Shown here: one piece after another, positions 24,114-32,560 of the stretch | How positions within the stretch are numbered: position 1 is the first letter of the stretch | Layout of the letters: the number at the start of each line of letters is the position of its first letter | DNA from: Parasphingorhabdus flavimaris | GTDB lineage: Bacteria > Pseudomonadota > Alphaproteobacteria > Sphingomonadales > Sphingomonadaceae | Length of the DNA: 64,000 nucleotides | NCBI RefSeq assembly: GCF_013371215.1 | Contig: NZ_JABWMH010000003.1 | Location: forward strand, 496,001-560,000 | Direction of reading: 5' to 3' | Program-made: the position numbers and the translations under genes | The notes under the pieces: model-generated | Database searches by the model: none | Seen by the model: the letters and a program-made list of their open reading frames with translations, nothing else | What the model was told of the DNA's origin: nothing

Positions 24114-26744
24114 ATGTTAGATATTCAAAAAGCACCGAATGACGAAATGGCCGATGCCGCGCCAGCTCCCAAGGATCCGGCCACCATCCGTCGCGAGGAT
24201 TACCGGCCACCGGCCTGGTTCATTCCGGAGGTCGAACTGGATTTCCAGCTTGATCTCGAGCGGACCGTGGTGCGCTCGAAGCTGGACGTCCGGCGCTCGA
24301 AAAGCGCAAAGGCGGACGAGCCGCTCGTTCTGCAGGGCGACGACATCAGCCCGACATCGGTAAAGGTCGACGGCGAAGCCCGCACCGACTGGACATTGGT
24401 CGAGGGCGATCTGGTCCTGCCATTGAACGGTGCATCCCATAGCGTCGAGATCGAGGTCGAGCTCGACCCGTCGACCAACACCCAGCTTATGGGGCTCTAC
24501 GCTTCCAATGATATGCTGTGCACCCAATGCGAGGCAGAGGGTTTTCGCCGGATCACCTTCGCGCCCGACCGCCCCGATGTGCTGAGCCGCTATCAGGTGC
24601 GGATGGAGGCCGACAAGGCGAAATTCCCGGTGCTGCTGTGCAATGGCGACAAGGTTGCGGAAGGCGACGGCGAGAACGGCCGCCACTGGGTGCAGTGGAA
24701 TGATCCCTGGCCGAAGCCGAGCTATCTCTTTGCCTTGGTCGCGGGTGATCTCGTGGCCAATAATGACAGCTTCACCACCCGTTCGGGCAAGCCGGTCGAG
24801 CTCAACATCTGGGTCCGCGACGGCGATCTCGATCGCACCGGCCATGCGATGAAGGCGCTCAAGGATTCGATGCGCTGGGACGAGGAAACCTACGGCCGCG
24901 AATATGATCTCGGCCTGTTCAACATCGTTGCGGTCAGCGATTTCAACATGGGGGCGATGGAGAACAAGGGGCTGAATATCTTCAACTCCCGCTATATTCT
25001 CGCCGATCCCGAAGTCGCCACCGACGCCGATTTCGATGGTATCGAAGGCGTCGTCGCGCATGAATATTTCCACAACTGGTCCGGAAACCGCGTCACCTGC
25101 CGCGACTGGTTCCAGCTCAGTCTGAAGGAAGGCTTCACCGTCTACCGCGACCAGAGCTTCTCTGCCGATATGGGTTCGGCGGCGCTGAAACGGATCGAGG
25201 ATGTGCGAATTTTGCGCGCGGCGCAGTTCCCTGAGGATGCCGGCCCGCTGGCCCATCCGATCCGGCCGGAAAGCTATCAGGAAATCTCCAATTTCTACAC
25301 TGCGACCATTTATAACAAGGGCGCGGAAGTCATCCGGATGATGAACACGCTGATGGGGGCGGAGAGTTTTCGCAAAGGCACCGATCTCTATTTCGACCGG
25401 CACGACGGCGAGGCCGCCACTTGCGAGGATTTTGTCACCGCGATGGAAGACGGCGGCGAGATTGATCTCAAGCAATTCCGCAACTGGTATGAAACGCCAG
25501 GCACGCCACGGGTGACTGCCAATCTGTCACACGATCCGCAAACCGGAACCGCGACCGTTCATCTCAGCCAGAAAATCGCGCAAAATGGCGAGAAGCCGAA
25601 ATCGTCAGAGCTGGTCATTCCGCTCAAGACTGCCTTGCTGGACCCGGAAACCGGTGCCCATCAAGGGGAACAATTGCTGCTGCTCGACCAGACCGAAAAG
25701 AGCTTCGTCCTCGAGGGCTACAGGGACCATCCGGTCCTGTCGATCAACCGCGGCTTTTCCGCGCCGATCATCCTTGAAAGCAGCCAGACCGCTGAGCAGC
25801 TGGCATTTCTGTCCGCCCATGATGACGATCCTTTTGCCCGGTTCGAAGCGGTGCAAAGACTGATGACCGGTTATCTGACCGCCAAGGTTCTGGGCACGCC
25901 GGTCGACCGCGATATCATCCTGCATGCGGTGGCGAAAATACTCGGGGATAAAGAGATTGACCCCGCCTTCCTCGCCGAATTGCTGGTGCTGCCCAGCGAA
26001 GCCTTTCTGGGCGACCAGATGGTCGAAGTCGATCCGCAGGCGATCCATGACGAACGCGAGAAATTGCGCGGCAAGATTGCGGTGCAGTTCGAAAAACAGT
26101 TCCGCAAGCTTTACAAAAGCTGCTGGCCGGGTGAATTCTCGCTTGATGCCGAAGCGCGGGCGAACCGCAAATTGCGCAATGTGACGCTGGGCTATCTGGC
26201 TGCATCCTATACCGACGACGCCGCCGAGCTCGCGTTCGAACAATATCGCGAGGCGGACAATATGACCGCGATGCAGGGCGCGCTGGCGGTCCTGTCGCAT
26301 CTCGAGGCGGAAGAACGCACGATCGCCTTTGACGATTTCTACGCGAAATTCAAAAGCAATCCGCTGGTTCTCGACAAATGGTTCAGCCTGCAGGCCATGT
26401 CGCTGCGTCCGGATACGGTGAAACGGATCGACAGCCTGTCGCGGCATCCTGACTTCACCCTGTCCAATCCCAACCGCGTTCGCGCGCTGTACGGTGCATT
26501 TACCGGCAATCAGGTCCGGTTCCACGATCTGTCGGGCAAGGGCTACCAGATGATCGCCGATATGGTGATCGCGCTGGATAAGCAGAATCCGCAGACGGCG
26601 GCGCGCTTCATCCCGCAGCTCGGACGCTGGCGGCGCTACGAACGCGAACGGTCGGAACTGATGCGGCTGGCGCTCGAGAAGATTGCCGCACAGCCGGAAT
26701 TGTCGAAAGACGTATCCGAACAGGTCCACAAAAGCCTTGCTTGA
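24114..26744 (+). CDS. pepN: Aminopeptidase N (M1 family)
   Basis: An 876-residue zinc aminopeptidase of the bacterial PepN type. Motifs are GAMENKGL near residue 280, the zinc site HEYFH (His316, Glu317, His320) with Glu339 in SLKEGF as third ligand, and the DUF3458 C-terminal region. It releases N-terminal residues from peptides in the cytosol. The length is close to that of E. coli PepN. It overlaps the following pgeF by eight bases. Confidence 0.96.
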   Translation: MLDIQKAPNDEMADAAPAPKDPATIRREDYRPPAWFIPEVELDFQLDLERTVVRSKLDVRRSKSAKADEPLVLQGDDISPTSVKVDGEARTDWTLVEGDLVLPLNGASHSVEIEVELDPSTNTQLMGLYASNDMLCTQCEAEGFRRITFAPDRPDVLSRYQVRMEADKAKFPVLLCNGDKVAEGDGENGRHWVQWNDPWPKPSYLFALVAGDLVANNDSFTTRSGKPVELNIWVRDGDLDRTGHAMKALKDSMRWDEETYGREYDLGLFNIVAVSDFNMGAMENKGLNIFNSRYILADPEVATDADFDGIEGVVAHEYFHNWSGNRVTCRDWFQLSLKEGFTVYRDQSFSADMGSAALKRIEDVRILRAAQFPEDAGPLAHPIRPESYQEISNFYTATIYNKGAEVIRMMNTLMGAESFRKGTDLYFDRHDGEAATCEDFVTAMEDGGEIDLKQFRNWYETPGTPRVTANLSHDPQTGTATVHLSQKIAQNGEKPKSSELVIPLKTALLDPETGAHQGEQLLLLDQTEKSFVLEGYRDHPVLSINRGFSAPIILESSQTAEQLAFLSAHDDDPFARFEAVQRLMTGYLTAKVLGTPVDRDIILHAVAKILGDKEIDPAFLAELLVLPSEAFLGDQMVEVDPQAIHDEREKLRGKIAVQFEKQFRKLYKSCWPGEFSLDAEARANRKLRNVTLGYLAASYTDDAAELAFEQYREADNMTAMQGALAVLSHLEAEERTIAFDDFYAKFKSNPLVLDKWFSLQAMSLRPDTVKRIDSLSRHPDFTLSNPNRVRALYGAFTGNQVRFHDLSGKGYQMIADMVIALDKQNPQTAARFIPQLGRWRRYERERSELMRLALEKIAAQPELSKDVSEQVHKSLA

Positions 26745-27498
26745 TATCAGCACGTCTTCCCTGCTGGGTGGCGCTGCCCATGGCTTTCTCGGCCGGGCAG
26801 GGGGTGTTTCGGAAGGTATCTACGCCGGGCTGAATATCGGTCTCGGCAGCGATGATGACCGCGAAGCGATCATGGCCAACCGGCGGCTGGCAACCGAAGG
26901 CGTGCTCCCGGGGAGCGAACTGGTGACCGTGCACCAGATCCACAGCGCCGAGGTCGTGACCGTGACCGGACCTCTCCCGCTCGACCAGCGGCCAAAAGCC
27001 GATGCGATGGTGACGGATAGGCCCAATCATTTGCTCGGCATTTTAACCGCCGACTGCGTGCCGGTGCTGTTTTACGATGCAAGGGCCCGTGTCATCGGTG
27101 CTGCCCACGCCGGCTGGAAGGGCGCGCTGGCCGGTGTCACCGACAATGTGATTGGCGCGATGGAAAAGCTCGGTGCTGACCGCGACAATATCGCCTGCGC
27201 CATCGGCCCCTGCATCGCGCAGGCCAGCTATGAAGTTGACGCAGCCTTCCGCTCGCGTTTTGTAGATGCTGATTCAACCAATGACCGCTTTTTCGCGGCA
27301 GGCAGGCCGGACCATTTCCAGTTCGATATTGAAGAATATGTCGCCGCCCGACTTGGCCGGGAAGGCATCGCCAAGATCGATAAACTCGGCCTCGACACCT
27401 ATGCCAACGAAGACCGTTACTTCAGCTATCGCCGCTCCTGCCATCGCGCGGAAGCGGGCTATGGCAGGCAGATTTCGCTGATCGGGCTTGCGGAATAA
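26737..27498 (+). CDS. pgeF: Purine nucleoside phosphorylase/peptidoglycan editing factor (YfiH, laccase domain)
   Basis: A 253-residue protein of the YfiH/PgeF family. Visible motifs are HGFLGRAGGVS near the N-terminus, HQIHSAEV, LTADCVPVLFYD, AAHAGWKG and AIGPCI with the metal-binding His and Cys residues. E. coli YfiH prevents misincorporation of L-Ser into peptidoglycan; the family also has purine nucleoside activity. No ATG fits the start: TTG at 26737 gives a family-like N-terminus (MLDISTSSLLGG) and an 8-base overlap with pepN. TTG at 26683 would add 18 residues within pepN. Confidence 0.88.
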   Translation: MLDISTSSLLGGAAHGFLGRAGGVSEGIYAGLNIGLGSDDDREAIMANRRLATEGVLPGSELVTVHQIHSAEVVTVTGPLPLDQRPKADAMVTDRPNHLLGILTADCVPVLFYDARARVIGAAHAGWKGALAGVTDNVIGAMEKLGADRDNIACAIGPCIAQASYEVDAAFRSRFVDADSTNDRFFAAGRPDHFQFDIEEYVAARLGREGIAKIDKLGLDTYANEDRYFSYRRSCHRAEAGYGRQISLIGLAE

Positions 27499-27510
27499 TA
27501 TTGATTTCCG

Positions 27511-27542
27511 CCGTCACCCCAGCGAAGGCTGGGGCCCAAACC
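27511..27542. repeat. Short palindromic intergenic repeat between pgeF and SLC13 gene
   Basis: The sequence contains CCCCAGCGAAGGCTGGGG, a perfect seven-base-pair stem with a GAAG loop, within CGTCACCCCAGCGAAGGCTGGGGCCC. Repeats of this form are common between genes in sphingomonads. It may act as a weak terminator, but no T-run follows. Confidence 0.55.
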
Positions 27543-27616
27543 AATCTGGCCTCTAGGAAAGACCGGCCGGTTTGCACGCCAGCAGAGACCAGCAGAACAG
27601 GGGAACGGGAGAGGGC

Positions 27617-29023
27617 ATGAACGCACAACGCATCGGTCTATGGGCAGGACTTGCCGGATTTGTCATCATGCTGCTGGTTCCGGCTCCGGAAGCCATGTCG
27701 ACGCCCGCCTGGCATGTCGCCGCGCTGACCCTGCTGATGGCGACCTGGTGGATGACCCAGGCGATCCCGCTGACCGCCACCGCGTTGCTGCCGTTTCTGG
27801 CGCTGCCGACAATGGATGTCATGTCGGTCAACGAAACCGCCAGCCAATATTATTCGCCCATCCTTTTCCTCATCCTCGGCGGCGCTTTTCTGGCGCTGGC
27901 GATCGAACGGGTCGGCCTGCACAAGCGTCTGGCGCTGGCGATTATCGGCCTGTCGGGCAAGACCGCCTGGGGCATATTATTCGCCTTCATGATAGCCACC
28001 GCACTGCTCAGCATGCTGATTTCCAACACCTCCTCGACCCTGATCATGATCCCGATAGCGCTGGCGGTATTGGTCGCGGGCGGGGTCAAGGATGGCGAGA
28101 CCGACGGTTTTGCCGGAGCCCTGATCATGGGCGTGGCCTTTGCCGCCTCGATCGGCGGGCTCGGCACATTGGTCGGCAGCCCGACCAATGCGATTGCCGC
28201 CGGCCTGATCAACAAGACTTTGGGCATGAATCTCAATTTTCTCAGCTGGCTGAAATTCGGCATCCCGATCGTGATTATCGGCATTCCTGTTCTCGCCGCT
28301 ATCCTGATAGCCGTCCAAAAGGTCGGGCAGCACAGTTTTGATGGTGTAAAAGCAAAGCTGGCGATCGGCTCGCCGGGGCCGTGGAGCGTGCCGGAAAAAC
28401 GCCTCGTCCCGGTCGTCGCGATTGTCGTGCTCGGCTGGCTGTTCTTGCCGCAGATCAAGACGCTCTTTCCCGACAGCGCGCTGCACGATGGCAGTATTGC
28501 GATTCTTGGCGGCCTGCTCCTGTTCTCCCTGCCCGATGGCACCGGGCGGCGGCTGCTCAACTGGAACGAAGCCGACAAGGCGCCATGGGGCGTGATCATG
28601 CTGTTCGGCGGCGGCCTCGCGCTGGCGGCCGGGATTATCGAATCCGGACTGGCGGATTGGCTCGGCGGCGCGCTTGAGCCGCTGCGGTCGGTGCCGGTGC
28701 TGGTCATCGCCATCGCGCTGGTCGCGCTGGTCATCCTGGTCACCGAATTTGCCTCCAATGTCGCCACCGCCAGCGGCATCATGCCGGTGGTCGCCAGCCT
28801 GATCCTTGCCACCGGGGTCGATCCGGTGTTGCTCGCCGTCCCCGCCGCGATGGCGGCAAGCTGGGGCTTCATGCTGCCCAGCGGGACCGGTCCCAATGCG
28901 ATTGCCTGGTCGACCGGCCATATCGAACTGCCGAAAATGCTGAAATCGGGGCTGCTGCTCGACCTTGCCGGCATCCCGATCATAATCGGCTGCATCTGGA
29001 TGGTTTCCATTGTAACCAGTTAG
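27617..29023 (+). CDS. SLC13/DASS family anion:sodium symporter
   Basis: A 468-residue permease with about twelve hydrophobic segments. It shows the two family repeats: SNTSSTLIMIP near residues 137-147 and ASNVATASGIMP near 379-390, plus GSPTNAIAAG near 188 and LPSGTGPNAIAW near 420. Members carry di- and tricarboxylates or sulfate with Na+; the second SNT is SNV here. The ATG at 27617 has a GAGAGGGC Shine-Dalgarno. The substrate is not determined. Confidence 0.9.
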   Translation: MNAQRIGLWAGLAGFVIMLLVPAPEAMSTPAWHVAALTLLMATWWMTQAIPLTATALLPFLALPTMDVMSVNETASQYYSPILFLILGGAFLALAIERVGLHKRLALAIIGLSGKTAWGILFAFMIATALLSMLISNTSSTLIMIPIALAVLVAGGVKDGETDGFAGALIMGVAFAASIGGLGTLVGSPTNAIAAGLINKTLGMNLNFLSWLKFGIPIVIIGIPVLAAILIAVQKVGQHSFDGVKAKLAIGSPGPWSVPEKRLVPVVAIVVLGWLFLPQIKTLFPDSALHDGSIAILGGLLLFSLPDGTGRRLLNWNEADKAPWGVIMLFGGGLALAAGIIESGLADWLGGALEPLRSVPVLVIAIALVALVILVTEFASNVATASGIMPVVASLILATGVDPVLLAVPAAMAASWGFMLPSGTGPNAIAWSTGHIELPKMLKSGLLLDLAGIPIIIGCIWMVSIVTS

Positions 29024-29072
29024 ATTTTCGGGCAAGACTTCATGCAAATATATTGATGTGGAGAGACAGAAT

Positions 29073-30398
29073 ATGGCCAAGCAAGAAGATCCCAACGCAG
29101 CCGTCCCGGTCACGCGCCGCATGCCCAAGGCACCGATCGAGAAAATCGGCGGCCGCAAGCTGAAACCGGCGACCCTGATGATGGGGCACGGCTATGATCC
29201 GGAACTGTCCGAAGGCGCGCTCAAACCGCCGATTTTTCTCACCTCGACCTTTGCCTTTGAAAATGCCGCGGCCGGCAAGCGCTTCTTCGAGGGGATCACC
29301 GGCAAGCGTCCCGGCGGTTCGGACGGACTCGTCTATTCGCGCTTCAACGGCCCCAACCAGGAAATCCTGGAGGACCGGCTGAGCATCTGGGACGAGGCCG
29401 AGGATGCGCTGGTATTTTCCAGCGGCATGTCGGCCATTTCGACCGTGTTGCTGGCCAATGTCAACCAGGGCGATGTCGTTGTCCACAGCGGACCGCTCTA
29501 TGCCGCGACCGAGACATTGATCAACAAGATCCTCGGTCGTTTCGGCGTAACCTTCCTAGATTTCCCGGCTGGCGCTGCTCCGTCCGAAGTTGCCGTGATG
29601 CTCGAGCAGGCCAAGCAGCAGGCCGCGGCCAATGGCGGCAAGGTCGCGATCATCTATCTCGAAAGCCCGGCCAACCCGACCAACGCTCTGGTCGATATCG
29701 AAGGCGTTGCCGACGCGCGCGAGCAGGTCTTCGGCGCCGACGGCGCGCCACCGATCGCCATCGACAACACCTTTCTCGGCCCGCTCTGGCAGCAGCCGCT
29801 CAAACATGGTGCGGATATCGTCATCTACAGCCTGACCAAATATGTCGGCGGCCACAGCGATCTGGTTGCCGGTGGCGTGCTCGGCAGCAAGGCCCATATG
29901 GACCCGATCCGCGCGATCCGGAACACCATTGGCACGATCTGCGATCCCAATACCGCATGGATGCTGATGCGCAGCCTCGAGACGCTGGAATTGCGGATGA
30001 CCCGGGCCGGAGAAAATGCCGAAAAGGTCTGCGCCTTCCTGCGCGACCACCCCAAGGTCGAAGGCCTCGGCTATCTCGGTTTCATCGCGGACGCGCGCCA
30101 GCAGGATATTTACGACCGTCATTGCAGCGGCGCCGGATCAACCTTCTCGGTGTTCATCAAGGGCGGCGAAGCAGAGGCCTTCCGCTTCCTCGATACAATG
30201 AAGATCGCCAAGCTGGCGGTGAGTCTCGGCGGCACCGAAACGCTGGCCAGTCTGCCAGCCGCGATGACCCATATCTCGGTCCCCGACGAACGCCGCGCCG
30301 CGCTCGGCATCACCGACAATCTGGTGCGCATTTCGATCGGTGTCGAGGACCCGGACGATCTGATCGCCGATTTTGACCAGGCTCTGGCGGCGGTTTGA
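29073..30398 (+). CDS. Cystathionine gamma-synthase/methionine gamma-lyase family PLP enzyme
   Basis: A 441-residue member of the Cys/Met metabolism PLP family. PLP-binding Lys256 is in SLTKYVGGHSDLVAGG; YSRFNGPNQEILEDRL near 88-103 and SSGMSAIS near 118 are conserved. The N-terminal about 40 residues and the family branch differ from MetB, so the exact reaction (gamma-synthase, beta- or gamma-lyase) is open. The ATG at 29073 has a GGAGAGAC Shine-Dalgarno; an upstream in-frame GTG at 29058 is less likely. Confidence 0.88.
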   Translation: MAKQEDPNAAVPVTRRMPKAPIEKIGGRKLKPATLMMGHGYDPELSEGALKPPIFLTSTFAFENAAAGKRFFEGITGKRPGGSDGLVYSRFNGPNQEILEDRLSIWDEAEDALVFSSGMSAISTVLLANVNQGDVVVHSGPLYAATETLINKILGRFGVTFLDFPAGAAPSEVAVMLEQAKQQAAANGGKVAIIYLESPANPTNALVDIEGVADAREQVFGADGAPPIAIDNTFLGPLWQQPLKHGADIVIYSLTKYVGGHSDLVAGGVLGSKAHMDPIRAIRNTIGTICDPNTAWMLMRSLETLELRMTRAGENAEKVCAFLRDHPKVEGLGYLGFIADARQQDIYDRHCSGAGSTFSVFIKGGEAEAFRFLDTMKIAKLAVSLGGTETLASLPAAMTHISVPDERRAALGITDNLVRISIGVEDPDDLIADFDQALAAV

Positions 30399-30463
30399 TG
30401 GCAGACTGAAAGCTTCTCCAGATTAGCGCTTTCCGGTTCAGGCCGGAATGCTATATCACGGTC

Positions 30464-31300
30464 ATGACAAAGCGACCCGTCTACCCTGTGATATTCACCG
30501 ATCTGGATGGCACGCTGCTCGACCATCACAGCTATTCGGCCAAACCGGCCGATGCGCTGGCGGCAAGGCTTTCCAGACAGTCGCTCGCGGAAATCATTCC
30601 GGTCACCAGCAAGACCCACGCGGAACTGCTCTGCCTGCAGCAGGAAATTCCGCTTCCTTTCTCGCTATGCGTGACGGAAAACGGTTCGGTCATCCATGGT
30701 CCCGAAAGCTATTTTCCGGGCGAGGATGGTCGATCCGGCAGGATCACGCTGGGCATCGCCTATCCGGCAATAATGGATCAGATCGGCAAATTGCCCCGTT
30801 CGCTGCGCAGCCATTTCCGCGGTTTTGGAGATATGTCCGTCGACGAGGTTGTCGATGCCACCGGACTGGCCCCCGATGACGCGCGGCGCGCGAAAGACCG
30901 TCAGGCGACCGAGCCCTTTCTCTGGTCCGGTACGGACGGCGAACTGGAAACGCTCGTGGCGATCGTCGCCGAAGCCGGTCTGCGGATTCAGCGCGGCGGG
31001 CGATTCTACCATCTGACCGGCCGCGCGACCAAGGAACAGGCGATGGCACGGATCATCGAAAAGATCGCCGGTCACAAGCCCGATTGCAATCTCGTTTCGA
31101 TCGCTCTCGGGGATGGGCCCAATGATCTGGCGATGATCGAGACGGCCGATTTCGGGGTGATCATGCCCAATCCGCAAGGCGTTACCATCATTTCGACCAG
31201 GCCCGCCGTCCGCACCGCTCCGGCGCCGGGACCAGCGGGCTGGGTGACCGCGGTGACAGAAATTCTGGCAGAATTGGGTTTAAACATTCCCGAAAGCTGA
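30464..31300 (+). CDS. Mannosyl/glucosyl-3-phosphoglycerate phosphatase, HAD-IIB
   Basis: A 278-residue HAD phosphatase of the mannosyl-3-phosphoglycerate phosphatase family. Motif I is FTDLDGTLLDHHSYS (Asp13 nucleophile, Asp15), motif II IPVTSKT near 46-52, ENGSVIHG near 71-78, and motif IV ALGDGPNDLAMIE near 215-227. It would dephosphorylate glucosyl- or mannosyl-3-phosphoglycerate to the free glycerate glycoside, a compatible solute. The glycosyltransferase that makes this substrate starts 34 bases downstream, supporting a GpgP/MpgP role. Confidence 0.88.
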   Translation: MTKRPVYPVIFTDLDGTLLDHHSYSAKPADALAARLSRQSLAEIIPVTSKTHAELLCLQQEIPLPFSLCVTENGSVIHGPESYFPGEDGRSGRITLGIAYPAIMDQIGKLPRSLRSHFRGFGDMSVDEVVDATGLAPDDARRAKDRQATEPFLWSGTDGELETLVAIVAEAGLRIQRGGRFYHLTGRATKEQAMARIIEKIAGHKPDCNLVSIALGDGPNDLAMIETADFGVIMPNPQGVTIISTRPAVRTAPAPGPAGWVTAVTEILAELGLNIPES

Positions 31301-31334
31301 TTAGGCTCGTCTCTCTGCAAGAACAGGGACATCT

Positions 31335-32549
31335 ATGGCTGATTTTCATCAAAACGGTTCAATTTCCACGCTCCACAACCTGTCCGATCGCTCGGTAGAA
31401 TCGCTGGAAGCCGATTTGATGGGCTTTCGCAAAGCCAACCCGATGGCGCTGGTTTTACCCAGCCTGTTTTCCGAACTGGAAGGCCCAGCGCTTGAAAATA
31501 TCGTCGATGAACTTTGCAAGGTGCCCTATCTGGACGACATCATCATCGGACTGGACCGCGCCGACAAGGAACAGTTCGAATATGCAAAGCAATATTTTGC
31601 GCGCCTGCCGCAACGCCATCATATCCTGTGGAACAGCGGCCCGCGGCTGACCGCGCTTGATGGCGAGCTGAAAGAATGCGGCCTGTCACCAGCGGAACCG
31701 GGGAAGGGACGCAATGTCTGGTTCTGCTTCGGCTATTTCCTCTCCGCCACCAATGCCCAGGTGGTCGGGCTGCACGATTGCGACATATTGACCTATGACC
31801 GGGAATTGCTCGCGCGGCTGATGTATCCGGTGGCCAATCCGACATTTCCCTATGTTTTTTCCAAAGGCTATTATGCACGAACAACCGAGGAGAAATTCAA
31901 CGGTCGCGTCGTCCGCCTGCTGATCGGCCCCTTGCTCGCCGCTCTCAAGAAAGTTTGCGAGCCCAACGACTATATCACCTATCTGAACAGCTTCCGCTAC
32001 GCACTGGCCGGCGAATTTGCGATGGGCCGGCAGGTGGTCAAGAATATCCGCATCCCCTCCGACTGGGGTCTGGAAGTGGGGGTCCTGTCCGAAGTGTGGC
32101 GGAACCAGTCGACCCAGTCGATCTGCCAGGTCGAGATTGCCGACAATTACGACCACAAGCACCAGTCGGTTTCGCACGACAATCCCGAAGGCGGTCTGTC
32201 GAAGATGAGCATCGACATCACCAAATCGCTGTTCCGCAAGCTGGCAACCGATGGTCAGGTCTTTTCCTCCGGTACCTTCCGCACACTGAAAGCGACCTAT
32301 TTCCGGATTGCACTCGACAGAATCGAGACCTTCTACAATGACGCAGTGATGAACGGCCTGACGCTCGACCGGCACGAGGAAGAAACGACGGTTGAACTGT
32401 TCGCGCAAAATATCATGACCGCTGGGGAAGTCTTTCTCGAATCACCGAACGAAACGCCCTTCATGGCCAACTGGAACCGGATCAACAGCGCCATTCCGGA
32501 TTTCACCGACCGGTTCAAGGAAGCGGTCCGGCTCGACAACGAAGATTAG
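31335..32549 (+). CDS. gpgS: Glucosyl-3-phosphoglycerate synthase-like glycosyltransferase (GT81)
   Basis: A 404-residue inverted-nucleotide-sugar-type glycosyltransferase. The fold starts at MALVLPSLFSELEG (near 36-49), the metal-binding DxD is D148-C-D150 in GLHDCDILTYD, and DWGLEVGVLSEVWRN near 236-250 is the GpgS-like acceptor region. It would join glucose from NDP-glucose to 3-phosphoglycerate. The adjacent HAD phosphatase completes glucosylglycerate synthesis. Mannosyl transfer cannot be excluded from sequence alone, but the known mannosyl enzyme MpgS is a different family (GT55). Confidence 0.8.
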   Translation: MADFHQNGSISTLHNLSDRSVESLEADLMGFRKANPMALVLPSLFSELEGPALENIVDELCKVPYLDDIIIGLDRADKEQFEYAKQYFARLPQRHHILWNSGPRLTALDGELKECGLSPAEPGKGRNVWFCFGYFLSATNAQVVGLHDCDILTYDRELLARLMYPVANPTFPYVFSKGYYARTTEEKFNGRVVRLLIGPLLAALKKVCEPNDYITYLNSFRYALAGEFAMGRQVVKNIRIPSDWGLEVGVLSEVWRNQSTQSICQVEIADNYDHKHQSVSHDNPEGGLSKMSIDITKSLFRKLATDGQVFSSGTFRTLKATYFRIALDRIETFYNDAVMNGLTLDRHEEETTVELFAQNIMTAGEVFLESPNETPFMANWNRINSAIPDFTDRFKEAVRLDNED

Positions 32550-32560
32550 GCCAGGGAAGA

